Shown piece after piece: positions 1 through 8,632 of a DNA stretch of 28,875 nucleotides. The position numbers and the translations under genes are program-made. The stretch lies in the IMG/VR virus record IMGVR_UViG_3300021961_000451, positions 1 through 28,875 of that record; one strand, 5' to 3'. The notes beneath the pieces are model-generated. The model was given only the letters and a program-made list of their open reading frames with translations, was not told the DNA's origin and did no database searches. The DNA comes from a virus. The first letter of the stretch is position 1. Every line of letters starts with the position of its first letter.

Positions 1-509
1 TGTCTGGTAAAGAGCATGTCAAAGATTATGTACAAGTAGGATACGAGGGTAAACAAGAAAATAAAGGTGGAGAAACCCGTAAATCAGATTTAACTGATAT
101 TATGGCATCAGTAAGAATGCCTTGGTTCTGTCCAACTTGTAAAAAAGCAATGAAGAAAACACTCGATGATAAGTTTTGGAGAATGTTTGGACATTGTATG
201 GATTGTCAAATTGACTTTGAAACAAAGTTAAGGTATGAGGGTAAATTTGAAGAATATGCACAAAGAAAGATGTTAGAGAATAGAAAATCATATCTTAAAG
301 ATATGAAGCAAAGTATTGTTGAATTTGAAGAAACAGGTGGTAAAGCAGAATGGCTAAATCAAGTAGGTGTAAACACACCAGAACTTGAAAAGGAAAAGTG
401 GGAAATGGGTGAGGAACAATTCAAACAAATTGTGGATGAAGCAAAAGAACACTTAAATAAACTTGAAGAGGCTATAAATGAGGAAGAGAAACTACTTGAT
501 ACTGCCTGA
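1..509 (+). CDS. Zinc-ribbon phage protein, 5' end outside the window
   Basis: The reading frame is open from base 3 with no stop before the first ATG at 102, and that ATG has no Shine-Dalgarno sequence, so the gene most likely starts upstream of the window. The visible part is about 169 residues. After the ATG-102 methionine come C-P-T-C (residues 10-13) and C-M-D-C (32-35), a four-cysteine zinc ribbon, followed by a long Lys/Glu-rich helical or coiled-coil region. Small zinc-ribbon proteins of this kind occur near the terminase gene in other T4-like phages, but I know no assigned function. It overlaps the next gene by 32 bases. Reality as a gene is quite sure; a DNA- or protein-binding role is only inferred from the cysteines. 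Confidence 0.8.
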   Translation, partial: SGKEHVKDYVQVGYEGKQENKGGETRKSDLTDIMASVRMPWFCPTCKKAMKKTLDDKFWRMFGHCMDCQIDFETKLRYEGKFEEYAQRKMLENRKSYLKDMKQSIVEFEETGGKAEWLNQVGVNTPELEKEKWEMGEEQFKQIVDEAKEHLNKLEEAINEEEKLLDTA

Positions 510-738
510 ATCGGTAGTACTTGATATAATGAATTTAGTTTCACGATTAGGTGAAACAGCAATAGATTATCATAATCGACAAGGAACATCAGAAACTAAA
601 AGTAATATAATGGTGTACACGAGGATTATGGAAAAATTGATGGATTTAGAAGAACACGATATAGATTATGAAGTAGGTATATCGTTTGAAGAATTGTTAA
701 AACAATGTGGAATTAGAAAACCAACAAGGAGAAAATAA
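478..738 (+). CDS. Small hypothetical protein (86 aa)
   Basis: The start is supported by GAGG at 468-471, six bases before ATG 478, inside the end of the previous gene. The product is 86 residues, mixed acidic and basic, predicted largely helical, with a basic tail (R-K-P-T-R-R-K). I do not recognise the family. It ends two bases before the next start and lies two small genes upstream of terL, a position where T4-like phages carry the small terminase (gp16). The length and the absence of an obvious helix-turn-helix give no real support for that assignment. Function unknown. Confidence 0.7.
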   Translation: MRKRNYLILPESVVLDIMNLVSRLGETAIDYHNRQGTSETKSNIMVYTRIMEKLMDLEEHDIDYEVGISFEELLKQCGIRKPTRRK

Positions 739-739
739 A

Positions 740-1024
740 ATGGGTGGAATTATTCAATTTATAATGAATCTATTTTTTGGTGGAAAGAAAAAAGAAGAAA
801 TCAAAAAATTAGATACAGCAATTAAATCAAAAAACGAAGAGGTTAAAGACCTTGAGAAGAAAGTTGAAAAACTTGAATCTAAAAAAAGAGTAAACAAAAA
901 AGAAGTTGCTTCTCTTAAGAGAAAGGTAACTACTACCAAAAAACAAATTTTAAAGGCCGAAGAAGCAGTTAAAACAGATGATGTTGATGAAGCAGTAAAA
1001 TTTTTGAAGAAATTTAGCAAGTAG
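740..1024 (+). CDS. Short coiled-coil protein with hydrophobic N-terminus (94 aa)
   Basis: I chose ATG 740 over the upstream in-frame ATG 707 because AAGGAG at 726-731 lies just ahead of 740, and 707 falls inside the previous gene without a ribosome site. The product begins with about 15 hydrophobic residues (M-G-G-I-I-Q-F-I-M-N-L-F-F-G-G), then K-K-K and about 75 residues of Lys/Glu heptad-like sequence. This is a strong coiled-coil candidate tethered to a membrane or a hydrophobic surface. It could be a small terminase-like oligomer, a scaffold accessory or a lysis accessory; nothing in the sequence decides. It is immediately followed by an intergenic AT-rich promoter-like element. Confidence 0.7.
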   Translation: MGGIIQFIMNLFFGGKKKEEIKKLDTAIKSKNEEVKDLEKKVEKLESKKRVNKKEVASLKRKVTTTKKQILKAEEAVKTDDVDEAVKFLKKFSK

Positions 1025-1027
1025 AGT

Positions 1028-1037
1028 ATATTTATAT
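1028..1037 (+). promoter_or_regulatory. Late-promoter-like element, copy 1 (ATATTTATAT)
   Basis: First of eight intergenic copies of ATA(T/C)TTAT+2. It lies between the coiled-coil gene and the signal-peptide gene and ends two bases before the ATG at 1040, so a transcript started in the usual place would be leaderless or would lack this start. It contains TATTTATA, the reverse complement of the T4 late promoter core TATAAATA. Confidence 0.45.
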
Positions 1038-1039
1038 AT

Positions 1040-1414
1040 ATGAGATATTTTATTTACATATTATTTCTTGGTTTGTTGTTTGGACAAGATTCAAAAACTT
1101 TCACCTTTACAGAGGAAGAAGTTCTTGGGTTCACTAACAAAATCAAAGAATTAGAGTTAAAAGATAGTTTGAATGTATCTTTAGTGGTGGATTTAGAAAA
1201 ACAAATCCAATTATTAGAAGATAATTCAAAATCTGATTCATTGATTATTGATTTTAGAACACAACAACTTCAATTACAAAAAGAAACTATTAATCTGTAT
1301 AAGGAGAAAGTGAAGGTAGTAAAACCAAAATGGCATGAAAACAAGTGGTTATGGTTTGTTTATGGTGTTGGGGCTACAGCTATTTCAGTTAATCTTGCAG
1401 GACAAATAAACTAA
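1040..1414 (+). CDS. Signal-peptide, coiled-coil, C-terminal membrane protein (spanin-like?)
   Basis: The 124-residue product starts with a clear export signal (hydrophobic Y-I-L-F-L-G-L-L-F-G-Q-D), continues with a heptad-rich coiled coil (about residues 25-95), then a basic/aromatic stretch and a second hydrophobic segment (W-L-W-F-V-Y-G-V-G-A-T-A-I). This layout fits an envelope-spanning lysis protein or another membrane-anchored coiled coil, but no spanin family signature is certain. There is no Shine-Dalgarno sequence: the ATG follows the AT-rich element by two bases. Its stop overlaps the terL start (TAATG). The LLFGQ-type signal end resembles signal peptides common in Bacteroidota/Marinimicrobia-group bacteria, a weak host clue. 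Confidence 0.7.
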   Translation: MRYFIYILFLGLLFGQDSKTFTFTEEEVLGFTNKIKELELKDSLNVSLVVDLEKQIQLLEDNSKSDSLIIDFRTQQLQLQKETINLYKEKVKVVKPKWHENKWLWFVYGVGATAISVNLAGQIN

Positions 1415-2982
1415 TGGCAGAACAATTTAAAGATGCAATAAAACAAGAGTATATCAAATGTGCTAAAGACCCTGCATACTTTTTATCAAAGTATTGTGTG
1501 ATTCAACATCCAATACAGGGAAAAATACCATTTGATTTGTACGAATTTCAAAGGAATACCGTAAAGGAATTTGAATCTAGTCGTATGAACATCATATTGA
1601 AAGCTCGTCAGTTAGGTATCAGTACTTTAACTGCGGGTTATTCATTGTGGATGATGACCTTTCATCAAGATAAAAATATTTTGGTAATTGCAACAAAACA
1701 AGATGTGGCAAAAAACTTGGTAACAAAAGTTCGTGTTATGCACGCAAACTTACCAAGTTGGTTAAAACAAAGATGTGTTGAGGATAATAAATTAAATCTT
1801 CGATATGTCAATGGTTCACAGATTAAAGCAGTATCAAGTGGACCTGAAGCAGCTCGTTCAGAAGCTCTATCATTATTGATATTAGATGAGGCAGCATTTA
1901 TTGATAAGATTGACCAAATATGGACTGCGGCACAAAGTACTTTAACCACTGGTGGACAATGTATTGCACTATCAACACCTAATGGTGTGGGTAATTGGTT
2001 TCACAAAACTTGGGTAGAGGCTGAAGAAGGTCGTGGTATGTTTAACTTTATCAAACTTCATTGGACTGTACATCCTGATAGAGATGAGACTTGGAGAGAA
2101 GACCAAGATAAATTGTTAGGTGTACAAGGTGCTGCACAAGAATGTGATTGTGATTTTGTTACTTCTGGTACTTCTGTTATTGATGGTACTATATTAGAAG
2201 AATGTAGAGAAAAATATGTACAAGACCCAATTGAAAAAAGAGGAATTGATAATAATTGTTGGATTTGGGAACCACCAGATTATACAAAGAATTATGTAGT
2301 ATGTGCGGATGTAGGTAGAGGAGATTCAGCAGATTATTCTGCTTTTCATGTAATTGATATTGAAAAGGTAGAACAAGTTGCAGAGTACAAGGGTAGAGTA
2401 CCTACTAAAGATTTTGGTAATATGTTAGTGAGTATTTCAACAGAATATAATGATGCTTTACTAATTATAGAAAACAATAATATTGGTTGGGCAACAATCC
2501 AACAAGTGATAGATAGGGATTATCCTAATCTATTTTATACAAGTAAAGATTTACAATATATTGATATTGCACACCAAATGTCAAATCGATATAGAGCTCA
2601 AGAAAAAAATATGGTGGCTGGATTTACCACATCAATGAAAACCAGACCATTAATTATTGCAAAACTTGAGGAATATTTTAGGGATGAAAGTGTAGTGATT
2701 CGTAGTAATCGTTTGATTGATGAATTATTTACTTTTATCTACAATAACAATAGAGCTGAAGCAATGGTAGGATACAATGATGATTTGGTTATGTCATTTG
2801 CTATCGGTTTATGGGTTCGTGATACTGCATTAAGATTACGAACTGAGGGAATTGAATTAACAAAAAAGACTTTAAATAGAATGCAAGATATTGACGGTCT
2901 TTACACTCCAGAAGAAAGTACAAATGAAAATTGGGAGTGGGAAGTAAACAAGAAAAAAGAGTCTTTAGAATGGCTCTTATAA
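1414..2982 (+). CDS. terL: Terminase large subunit (T4 gp17-like), packaging ATPase-nuclease
   Basis: The 522-residue protein has the two-domain layout of T4-type large terminases, which pump DNA into the prohead and cut the concatemer. Seen in the sequence: an adenine-binding-like region (Y-E-F-Q-R, about 43-47), a Walker A variant A-R-Q-L-G-I-S-T (64-71), Walker B L-L-I-L-D-E-A with D158/E159, and a coupling motif S-T-P-N-G (187-191). The RNase H-fold nuclease follows, with acidic residues at D299 (C-A-D-V-G-R-G), E353 (L-I-I-E-N) and D457/D458 (Y-N-D-D-L). T4 gp17 is 610 aa, so this is somewhat short but intact. The start overlaps the previous stop, suggesting translational coupling. The portal gene follows 14 bases later, matching the functional partnership. 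Confidence 0.97.
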   Translation: MAEQFKDAIKQEYIKCAKDPAYFLSKYCVIQHPIQGKIPFDLYEFQRNTVKEFESSRMNIILKARQLGISTLTAGYSLWMMTFHQDKNILVIATKQDVAKNLVTKVRVMHANLPSWLKQRCVEDNKLNLRYVNGSQIKAVSSGPEAARSEALSLLILDEAAFIDKIDQIWTAAQSTLTTGGQCIALSTPNGVGNWFHKTWVEAEEGRGMFNFIKLHWTVHPDRDETWREDQDKLLGVQGAAQECDCDFVTSGTSVIDGTILEECREKYVQDPIEKRGIDNNCWIWEPPDYTKNYVVCADVGRGDSADYSAFHVIDIEKVEQVAEYKGRVPTKDFGNMLVSISTEYNDALLIIENNNIGWATIQQVIDRDYPNLFYTSKDLQYIDIAHQMSNRYRAQEKNMVAGFTTSMKTRPLIIAKLEEYFRDESVVIRSNRLIDELFTFIYNNNRAEAMVGYNDDLVMSFAIGLWVRDTALRLRTEGIELTKKTLNRMQDIDGLYTPEESTNENWEWEVNKKKESLEWLL

Positions 2983-2996
2983 CAAAGAGGTAAAAA

Positions 2997-4823
2997 ATGG
3001 CAGATACATCATTATACGCTAGACTGAGGAGATTATTTAGTACAAATGTAATCGTTCGTAATGTTGGTGGTAAGAAATTAAAAGTTGCAGATACTGAACA
3101 AATACAGGCAATGACTAAATCACACTTAGTAGATAGATATTCTAAACTACATAGTGGATTGGATTTGGTTAATAGTGGATATTCCACATATGCACAATTG
3201 CAAGCAGCAAGATTAGGATTGTTCAAAGACTATGAAAGTATGGATAGTGATAGTATTATTGCATCTGCACTTGATATATATGCTGATGAATGTACGATGA
3301 AAAATCCATATGGTGAAGTATTAAACATCGTAACGGATAATAATAACATCAAAGAAATTCTACATAATTTATTTTATGATATATTGAATATTGAATTTAA
3401 TTTATGGCCTTGGACAAGAAACCTTGTTAAATATGGTGATTTCTTTTTATACTTAGATGTAGAGGATAAGTATGGTATTACTAATGTTGTACCAGTTTCA
3501 TCTTATGAATTACTTCGTATAGAGGGAGAAGACCCTGAAAATCCTTATTATACTAAATTCAGAATGGAAGCTACACAAACAACACATCCTTATTTTGCTC
3601 GCTCAACAACAGGTAAAAAGATAGAATTTGAGAACTTTCAAATTGCACACTTTAGATTAGCAAGTGATAGTAATTTATTACCTTATGGTAAATCTATTTT
3701 AGAAAGTGCTCGTAAAGTATGGAAACAAGTTACATTGATGGAAGATGCTATGTTAATCCATAGAATCATGAGAGCACCAGAAAAGAGAATCTTCAAGATT
3801 GATATTGGTAATATACCACCAAACGAGGTTGATAACTATATGCAAAGAATTATCAACAAAATGAAGAAAACACCATTCATAGATAATGATACTGGTGATT
3901 ATAACTTGAAGTTTAACATACAGAACTTAACAGAAGATTTCTTCTTACCAGTTCGTGGTGGAGATAGTGGAACACAAATCGAATCACTACCTGGTATGAC
4001 TTATGAAACTACAGAAGATATTGAATATCTAAAAAATAGAATGTTGGCAGCACTTCATGTACCAAAAGCGTTCTTAGGATATGAAGAGGGATTAGGTTCA
4101 AAAGCAACATTAGCAGCAGAGGATGTTAGATTTGCTCGTACTATTGAAAGAGTTCAACGAATTCTTGTTAGTGAGTTAACTAAGATTGCTGTTGTACATT
4201 TATACTCACAAGGATATACAGACGCAGAATTAACAAATTTTGAATTAGAGTTAACTAATCCATCTACAATCTATGAACAAGAAAAGATAGAATTGTGGAG
4301 TAACAAAATAAATCTTGCTCGTGATATGAAAGAAAATCAAATGATGAGTAGTGAATGGATTTATAAAAATTTATTTAATTTCTCTGATGACCAAATCAAA
4401 GAAATGGATACACAAATTGTACATGACCAAAAAACCAAATTTAGATTTGAACAAATATCTGTAGAGGGTAATGACCCAGCAGATACAGGTGAATCAGTTG
4501 GAACACCAAGTGATATGCAATCATCAAATGATGATTACGGATTTGACCAAGAATCTAAATCAGGCTCTATATTCCGAGATAAAGGTGGAGCTCCAGAGGG
4601 TGGATTTGATGGTGCAGGAAGACCTAAAGAAGTACCTCATCATGGTAAAGATGGAAGTGCTCGTGGTAGAGACCCATTGGGTAGAACAGGTGTTCCTTTA
4701 GCTTTAGCACATTATGATGCATTAAAGAAATCATTTGGTAAAAAGGCAAAAGAGATTTTAAAAGAGACAATCGATAGTGAAGAAATAAATGAAGAATATA
4801 AAGATTTTAAGGAAGATAAATAA
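2997..4823 (+). CDS. 20: Portal vertex protein (T4 gp20-like)
   Basis: This 608-residue protein forms the dodecameric portal through which DNA enters and leaves the head. Evidence: position directly after terL with an AGAGG ribosome site, and a central region typical of T4-like portals (E-D-A-M-L-I-H-R-I-M-R-A-P-E-K-R, then F-L-P-V-R-G-G, E-D-I-E-Y-L and L-H-V-P-K-A-F-L-G-Y). T4 gp20 is 524 aa; the excess is a low-complexity Gly/Asp/Pro-rich tail from about residue 489, containing G-G-A-P-E-G-G and ending in a charged helix. That tail is unusual and includes an I-N-E site matching the prohead-protease consensus. Whether it is trimmed is unknown. Confidence 0.95.
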   Translation: MADTSLYARLRRLFSTNVIVRNVGGKKLKVADTEQIQAMTKSHLVDRYSKLHSGLDLVNSGYSTYAQLQAARLGLFKDYESMDSDSIIASALDIYADECTMKNPYGEVLNIVTDNNNIKEILHNLFYDILNIEFNLWPWTRNLVKYGDFFLYLDVEDKYGITNVVPVSSYELLRIEGEDPENPYYTKFRMEATQTTHPYFARSTTGKKIEFENFQIAHFRLASDSNLLPYGKSILESARKVWKQVTLMEDAMLIHRIMRAPEKRIFKIDIGNIPPNEVDNYMQRIINKMKKTPFIDNDTGDYNLKFNIQNLTEDFFLPVRGGDSGTQIESLPGMTYETTEDIEYLKNRMLAALHVPKAFLGYEEGLGSKATLAAEDVRFARTIERVQRILVSELTKIAVVHLYSQGYTDAELTNFELELTNPSTIYEQEKIELWSNKINLARDMKENQMMSSEWIYKNLFNFSDDQIKEMDTQIVHDQKTKFRFEQISVEGNDPADTGESVGTPSDMQSSNDDYGFDQESKSGSIFRDKGGAPEGGFDGAGRPKEVPHHGKDGSARGRDPLGRTGVPLALAHYDALKKSFGKKAKEILKETIDSEEINEEYKDFKEDK

Positions 4824-4841
4824 CGATTTCTTGAAAGTTTT

Positions 4842-4851
4842 ATATTTATTT
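4842..4851 (+). promoter_or_regulatory. Late-promoter-like element, copy 2 (ATATTTATTT)
   Basis: Lies in the 65-base gap between the portal gene and the next gene, 38 bases before its start. This spacing would allow a normal leader carrying the GGAG ribosome site at 4879-4882. Confidence 0.45.
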
Positions 4852-4888
4852 ATGTACAAAAAAACTATCAAAATAAATGGAGTGTTTG

Positions 4889-5764
4889 ATGAAATACAAC
4901 AAAAAACACAGTAAGATTAAGAATACAGGTATTCTTTTTGAATTACTAACTCGACAAATTACAGTTGATGTAATGAATGGTGTTGATAATAGTAAAGCTG
5001 TGAACATATTAAAAGAAAATTTTAGTTCTACTACACAATTGGGAAGAGAGTACGAACTATATAAAATTTTAACTGAAAAAAAATACAAAAATACTGAACA
5101 AGCAAATATTTTACTTGAAGCAGTAATTAAAAATCGTAGAAAACTATCAAATCGTAAGTTAAAAAATGAAAAATTTAATTTAATTAAAACAATTAAAGAA
5201 AATTATGATACAAATGATTTCTTTAATACAAGAATTCCTGAATATAAACTACTAGCTTCAATTTATAATGTTTTTGAGGGTGAATCTACTAAAGAAAACA
5301 TTGGACCAGTTGAAGAAACTGATAGTAAAGTAACTATTGTAGAAAATATTACCAAATCTAAACACTCCAAGAAAAAATCTGGTAATAATGTTAGTGAATC
5401 TTTACAAAATGAAGATAAAGATTTAAGATTACTTACATATCAATTATTAGTAGATAAATTCAATGAAAAATATAGCACATTGAACGAAAATCAAAGAAAT
5501 TTGTTGAGAGAATATATCAACAACATATCAAACACTAACTCTTTGAGAGAATTCATAGATGCTGAAGTTATAAAAATCAAAAAAGTACTTAAAAATCACT
5601 TAAATAAAGTTGATGATAAGATTACAAAGATAAAATTAACAGAAGCTATCAATCATACTGATACTGCAACAAGCGGAAAAGTTGTGAAAGACCAACATGT
5701 CATATCATTGATGAGATACTATGAATTAGTTAAGGAGTTAGAAAATGTCCACGAAGATAAGTAA
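4889..5764 (+). CDS. Hypothetical head-region protein (291 aa)
   Basis: I place the start at ATG 4889 because GGAG at 4879-4882 sits six bases upstream; an in-frame ATG at 4877 lies within that site and adds only four residues. The protein is highly charged (Lys/Glu/Asn) and predicted helical, with a distinctive opening S-K-I-K-N-T-G-I-L-F-E-L-L-T-R-Q, a Ser/Lys-rich linker around residue 160 and a second helical region. I do not recognise a named family. It begins the unit that contains the prohead protease and overlaps the next gene by 20 bases, so a role in head or core assembly is inferred from context alone. Confidence 0.8.
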   Translation: MKYNKKHSKIKNTGILFELLTRQITVDVMNGVDNSKAVNILKENFSSTTQLGREYELYKILTEKKYKNTEQANILLEAVIKNRRKLSNRKLKNEKFNLIKTIKENYDTNDFFNTRIPEYKLLASIYNVFEGESTKENIGPVEETDSKVTIVENITKSKHSKKKSGNNVSESLQNEDKDLRLLTYQLLVDKFNEKYSTLNENQRNLLREYINNISNTNSLREFIDAEVIKIKKVLKNHLNKVDDKITKIKLTEAINHTDTATSGKVVKDQHVISLMRYYELVKELENVHEDK

Positions 5765-6584
5765 AAAACGATTTATAGAAATACTAAAGAAGTTAATTCG
5801 ACAAGAAATCGCTGAAGTATCCACGACAGGAACAGCTGGAACTTATCCAGGTGGACCAGGACATTACTATACACCACACGCATTCTCAAGTGGTTCAGTT
5901 GGAAGTAAAAATCCAGAAGTGGGTGGATATAAAAAAGTTAATGAGGTGAAATTTGCCGTAACTATTGATATGGGTAAATTAGGTCAAGGTAAAGTTCTTG
6001 TAGATGCAGGTTCAAAGGGTATGGCAAAAACAATGGTTGCTAAAAAATTAAAACAAGGTTTAAAGGGAGTTATAAGTGTATCTCGTGTACAACCATCACT
6101 TGGTAAACAAGTAGATAGAAAGATTGAGAATGTAAACGAAGTTACTAAACAAGAAGTCAATGCATTAAGAAATCTTGTAAAGGGTATTGGTAATCTAAAA
6201 AAAGACTTTTCAAAAGCAGCTTATATTGGTGATAAAGAACTTAGAAAAAAAGATTACAATAAACATTATGAAACACTTCTGAAAGCTGAAAAAGCAATGG
6301 TAGAACTTATGCAAATTTTTAAAAACAAACAAATGTTAGGTGAAGGTCGTTATCACGAGTGGAGAAATGACGAATCACTAACACCAAGACAAAAGATTGG
6401 TCATAGTATTCGTGAAGTTCGTCATTCTTTAAGTGAGTTAGATAGTGTGGTAAAGATGGCCGTTAAATTAAAAACAGAATTAAATATGGATTCAAGAAGT
6501 TATTGGAAGAACACTCATAAAGCCCTAACTAAGATTTCAGAAAGATTAGTTAAGATGGCTAATAAAGTAGGGAACTTAAAATGA
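5745..6584 (+). CDS. Putative prohead-processed structural protein with Gly-rich linker (279 aa)
   Basis: AGGAG, seven bases before ATG 5745, supports the start. The N-terminal 25 residues are an amphipathic basic helix ending in Q-E-I-A-E-V, where I-A-E matches the gp21 [L/I]-x-E cleavage consensus (as in T4 internal-protein leaders). A Gly/Thr/Pro-rich stretch (G-T-A-G-T-Y-P-G-G-P-G-H-Y, about 27-40) follows, then a small mixed domain with the segment V-L-V-D-A-G-S-K-G, and a C-terminal helical bundle (about 125-279). I infer that it is a core or internal head protein from the leader and its place just before other leader-bearing genes. It overlaps the next start by ATGA. Confidence 0.75.
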   Translation: MSTKISKKRFIEILKKLIRQEIAEVSTTGTAGTYPGGPGHYYTPHAFSSGSVGSKNPEVGGYKKVNEVKFAVTIDMGKLGQGKVLVDAGSKGMAKTMVAKKLKQGLKGVISVSRVQPSLGKQVDRKIENVNEVTKQEVNALRNLVKGIGNLKKDFSKAAYIGDKELRKKDYNKHYETLLKAEKAMVELMQIFKNKQMLGEGRYHEWRNDESLTPRQKIGHSIREVRHSLSELDSVVKMAVKLKTELNMDSRSYWKNTHKALTKISERLVKMANKVGNLK

Positions 6585-8011
6585 AATTAAAAAATTTAAT
6601 AAACGAAAATTTATGGAATGAAAGAAAGTTTGGTGAACCATTACCAACACTAGCCGACACTACCAAAGCATACAAGTTAAGAAAAGAAGAAGATGGTAAA
6701 GAACAACATCTTGATGATAAAGAAAAAGAAAAAGCTAAAAAACTTGGTTTGGTTTGGAAAGGTAAAGGATATGGTAAAAAAGATGCTGACCATATCTCAC
6801 ATAAAAATGTTGATGGTAAATTAACAAAAGTTGATGATGGTGAAAAACAAGACCCTAAATCTAAAGGATTGAGTGGTAGTGATTTCGATAGAGAACTACC
6901 ATCAGATGGTCCAAATCCAACAAGTAAAGATAAACCTTTAGTTAAAAAAGGTGAACCAGTAAAACTTAATGATGATGCTCAAGACACAATCGATGGTATG
7001 GATTGGGATAAGTATAGTGAAAATATTCCAGTAAGTTATTTTACCAGCAAATTTAGTAATAATACAGAGGAATGGAACTCTCAAGTAAATCGTGTGTATG
7101 ATGAAATGTATGGACAAATTCCACAAGAAGATTTAGATAAACTTGAAGATGCCCTTATAAGAGATGAGGATGAGTATGATTATGATTTATCAGAAGTTCC
7201 TGAAGAAGAAATGAAAGAAAAATCAAAAATACTTAAGGATTTTCATATAAAATACTCAACATCTGGAAACAAAAAATCAGCAAGTATAGATAAAGTTCGA
7301 ACAGCTAAAGAGTTGAATGATTCAGAACAAATAAAAAAAGACCCAATGGGAACAGCCGAAAAACTGGATGACTTACTTCGAGATGTTTCAAATGAATTAG
7401 AAGATATCGAACAAGCCGATGACCAATATGCTATCGTTAATGATGAGTTTGGCTTAGAATTAAGTCGACTTCACGATGATATAGAATTTGGAGATGATGA
7501 AGAAAAAGAAGATGCTATAAAAGGTTTAAAAGATTTAACATCTGATGTAGAAAAATTTATGAATGTTAATTATAGTACACTAACAGGAATTGCAAAACCA
7601 AAAAAAGGTCAAAAGATTAGAGGGCCAGTAAGTATGGTTGGATATAGAACTGGTAGAAATAGAAGTGGTGGTATGTATGATAATGTTAATCCAAGTAATA
7701 AGTATTTAGTTGAAAGTGTTAATATATTTAACAGAGAATTTGGACAACCACTACCAACATTAAATGATGTGATGAAAGCACATCAAGGTAATATTCAAGA
7801 ATCTCGTGAAGATGTTGAAAAGGCTAAAAAAGAATTAAGAATGTTTGCAAAAGAAGAGGGTATATTAAGAAAAAGAGTATTAAAATTAGAAGGTATGATG
7901 AAAAATGACTCTGAAAACAAAGATTTAGCAAAACAAATTAAAAAATCCTACAAAGATAATGTAACTAAATTCATGAGAGAAGCTGTAGGATTGGTGAAAA
8001 GGATGAAATAA
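6581..8011 (+). CDS. Putative internal head protein with capsid-targeting-type leader; internally repeated (476 aa)
   Basis: The protein opens M-K-L-K-N-L-I-N-E-N, a short leader ending in I-N-E that matches the prohead-protease cleavage consensus. Residues 48-73 contain the module K-K-L-G-L-V-W-K-G-K-G-Y-G-K-K-D, shared with the gene at 10026. The motif F-G-E-P-L-P-T-L near the N-terminus recurs at about residue 386 as F-G-Q-P-L-P-T-L, preceded by Y-L-V-E-S (a second possible cleavage site, L-V-E). The middle is acidic and the C-terminus helical and basic. No known family is recognised. It ends in TAATG overlap with the protease gene, so the substrate and enzyme would be co-translated. Confidence 0.8.
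   Translation: MKLKNLINENLWNERKFGEPLPTLADTTKAYKLRKEEDGKEQHLDDKEKEKAKKLGLVWKGKGYGKKDADHISHKNVDGKLTKVDDGEKQDPKSKGLSGSDFDRELPSDGPNPTSKDKPLVKKGEPVKLNDDAQDTIDGMDWDKYSENIPVSYFTSKFSNNTEEWNSQVNRVYDEMYGQIPQEDLDKLEDALIRDEDEYDYDLSEVPEEEMKEKSKILKDFHIKYSTSGNKKSASIDKVRTAKELNDSEQIKKDPMGTAEKLDDLLRDVSNELEDIEQADDQYAIVNDEFGLELSRLHDDIEFGDDEEKEDAIKGLKDLTSDVEKFMNVNYSTLTGIAKPKKGQKIRGPVSMVGYRTGRNRSGGMYDNVNPSNKYLVESVNIFNREFGQPLPTLNDVMKAHQGNIQESREDVEKAKKELRMFAKEEGILRKRVLKLEGMMKNDSENKDLAKQIKKSYKDNVTKFMREAVGLVKRMK
6740..6785 (+). repeat. 46-base perfect repeat, copy A
   Basis: Identical over 46 bases to 10101-10146, inside two different genes, encoding the same L-G-L-V-W-K-G-K-G-Y-G-K-K-D module. Codons are identical, not merely the residues, so recent duplication or recombination between the genes is likely. 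Confidence 0.9.
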
Positions 8012-8631
8012 TGAAAAACTTAATTGTAGATTATATACCATTTGAAATAACACCGACTCAAATAAATGAGGCGATGAAAGAAAACAACGGAAAGTTAGTT
8101 GTTAAAGGTGTATTACAAAGAGCAGATGCAAAAAACCAAAATGGAAGAGTATATCCAATGGATATTCTAACCAGAGAAGCAAAAAATTATTCACAAAATT
8201 TTATTTCTCAAAAAAGAGCACTTGGTGAATTAGACCACCCAGATAGTTCAGTTGTTAATTTACAAAATGTATCTCACAATATTACAGAAATGCACTTTGA
8301 AGGTGATAATTTATTAGGAACAGTTGAAATCCTAACCACACCAAGTGGTAATATTTTAAGAGAACTATTTAAAAATGGTATCAAGTTAGGTATCAGTTCT
8401 CGTGGTATGGGTTCAGTAGAACAAGTTACTGAATCAGATGGCCAACAAGCATTAAAAGTAGGAGATGACTTTGAATTAATCGCTTTTGATTTTGTAAGTA
8501 ATCCTTCTACACATGGAGCGTTTATGCATCCTTTACAAGAGGGAGTAAATAAAACACAAACACAAGGTAGAACTTGTGGTGTTTATTGTAAAGCAGAAGA
8601 TTTGATTAATAAAATCATAAGAGGAGAATAA
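8011..8631 (+). CDS. 21: Prohead maturation protease (T4 gp21-like)
   Basis: This 206-residue protein is a serine protease of the T4 gp21 type, which sits in the prohead core, activates itself and cleaves scaffold, capsid and internal proteins after [L/I]-x-E. Seen here: the opening domain with Q-N-G-R-V-Y-P, the histidine motif G-E-L-D-H-P (His76), and the serine motif L-G-I-S-S-R-G (Ser129/130), in the spacing expected for the family. An I-N-E-A at residues 18-21 could be a self-processing site. T4 gp21 is 212 aa, so the length is normal. It lies in the T4 order before scaffold and gp23, though separated from them by a long block of probable substrates. Confidence 0.95.
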   Translation: MKNLIVDYIPFEITPTQINEAMKENNGKLVVKGVLQRADAKNQNGRVYPMDILTREAKNYSQNFISQKRALGELDHPDSSVVNLQNVSHNITEMHFEGDNLLGTVEILTTPSGNILRELFKNGIKLGISSRGMGSVEQVTESDGQQALKVGDDFELIAFDFVSNPSTHGAFMHPLQEGVNKTQTQGRTCGVYCKAEDLINKIIRGE

Positions 8632-8632
8632 T

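Noticed and set aside
473-480. TATAAATG resembling a T4 late promoter
   Set aside because: Inside a coding overlap, one mismatch from consensus, and explained by the start codon context; a similar string at 25397 overlaps a hairpin and has no better support.
2801-3226. 141-codon open frame on the - strand across the terL/portal junction
   Set aside because: No ribosome site, overlaps two certain genes, and no recognisable protein pattern.
4471-4701. 76-codon + strand frame inside the portal gene
   Set aside because: Overlaps the low-complexity portal tail in another frame and has no ribosome site.
4852-4914. 20-codon mini-ORF starting right after promoter-like copy 2
   Set aside because: No Shine-Dalgarno site, overlaps the next gene's start, and the ATG is explained by the AT-rich motif.
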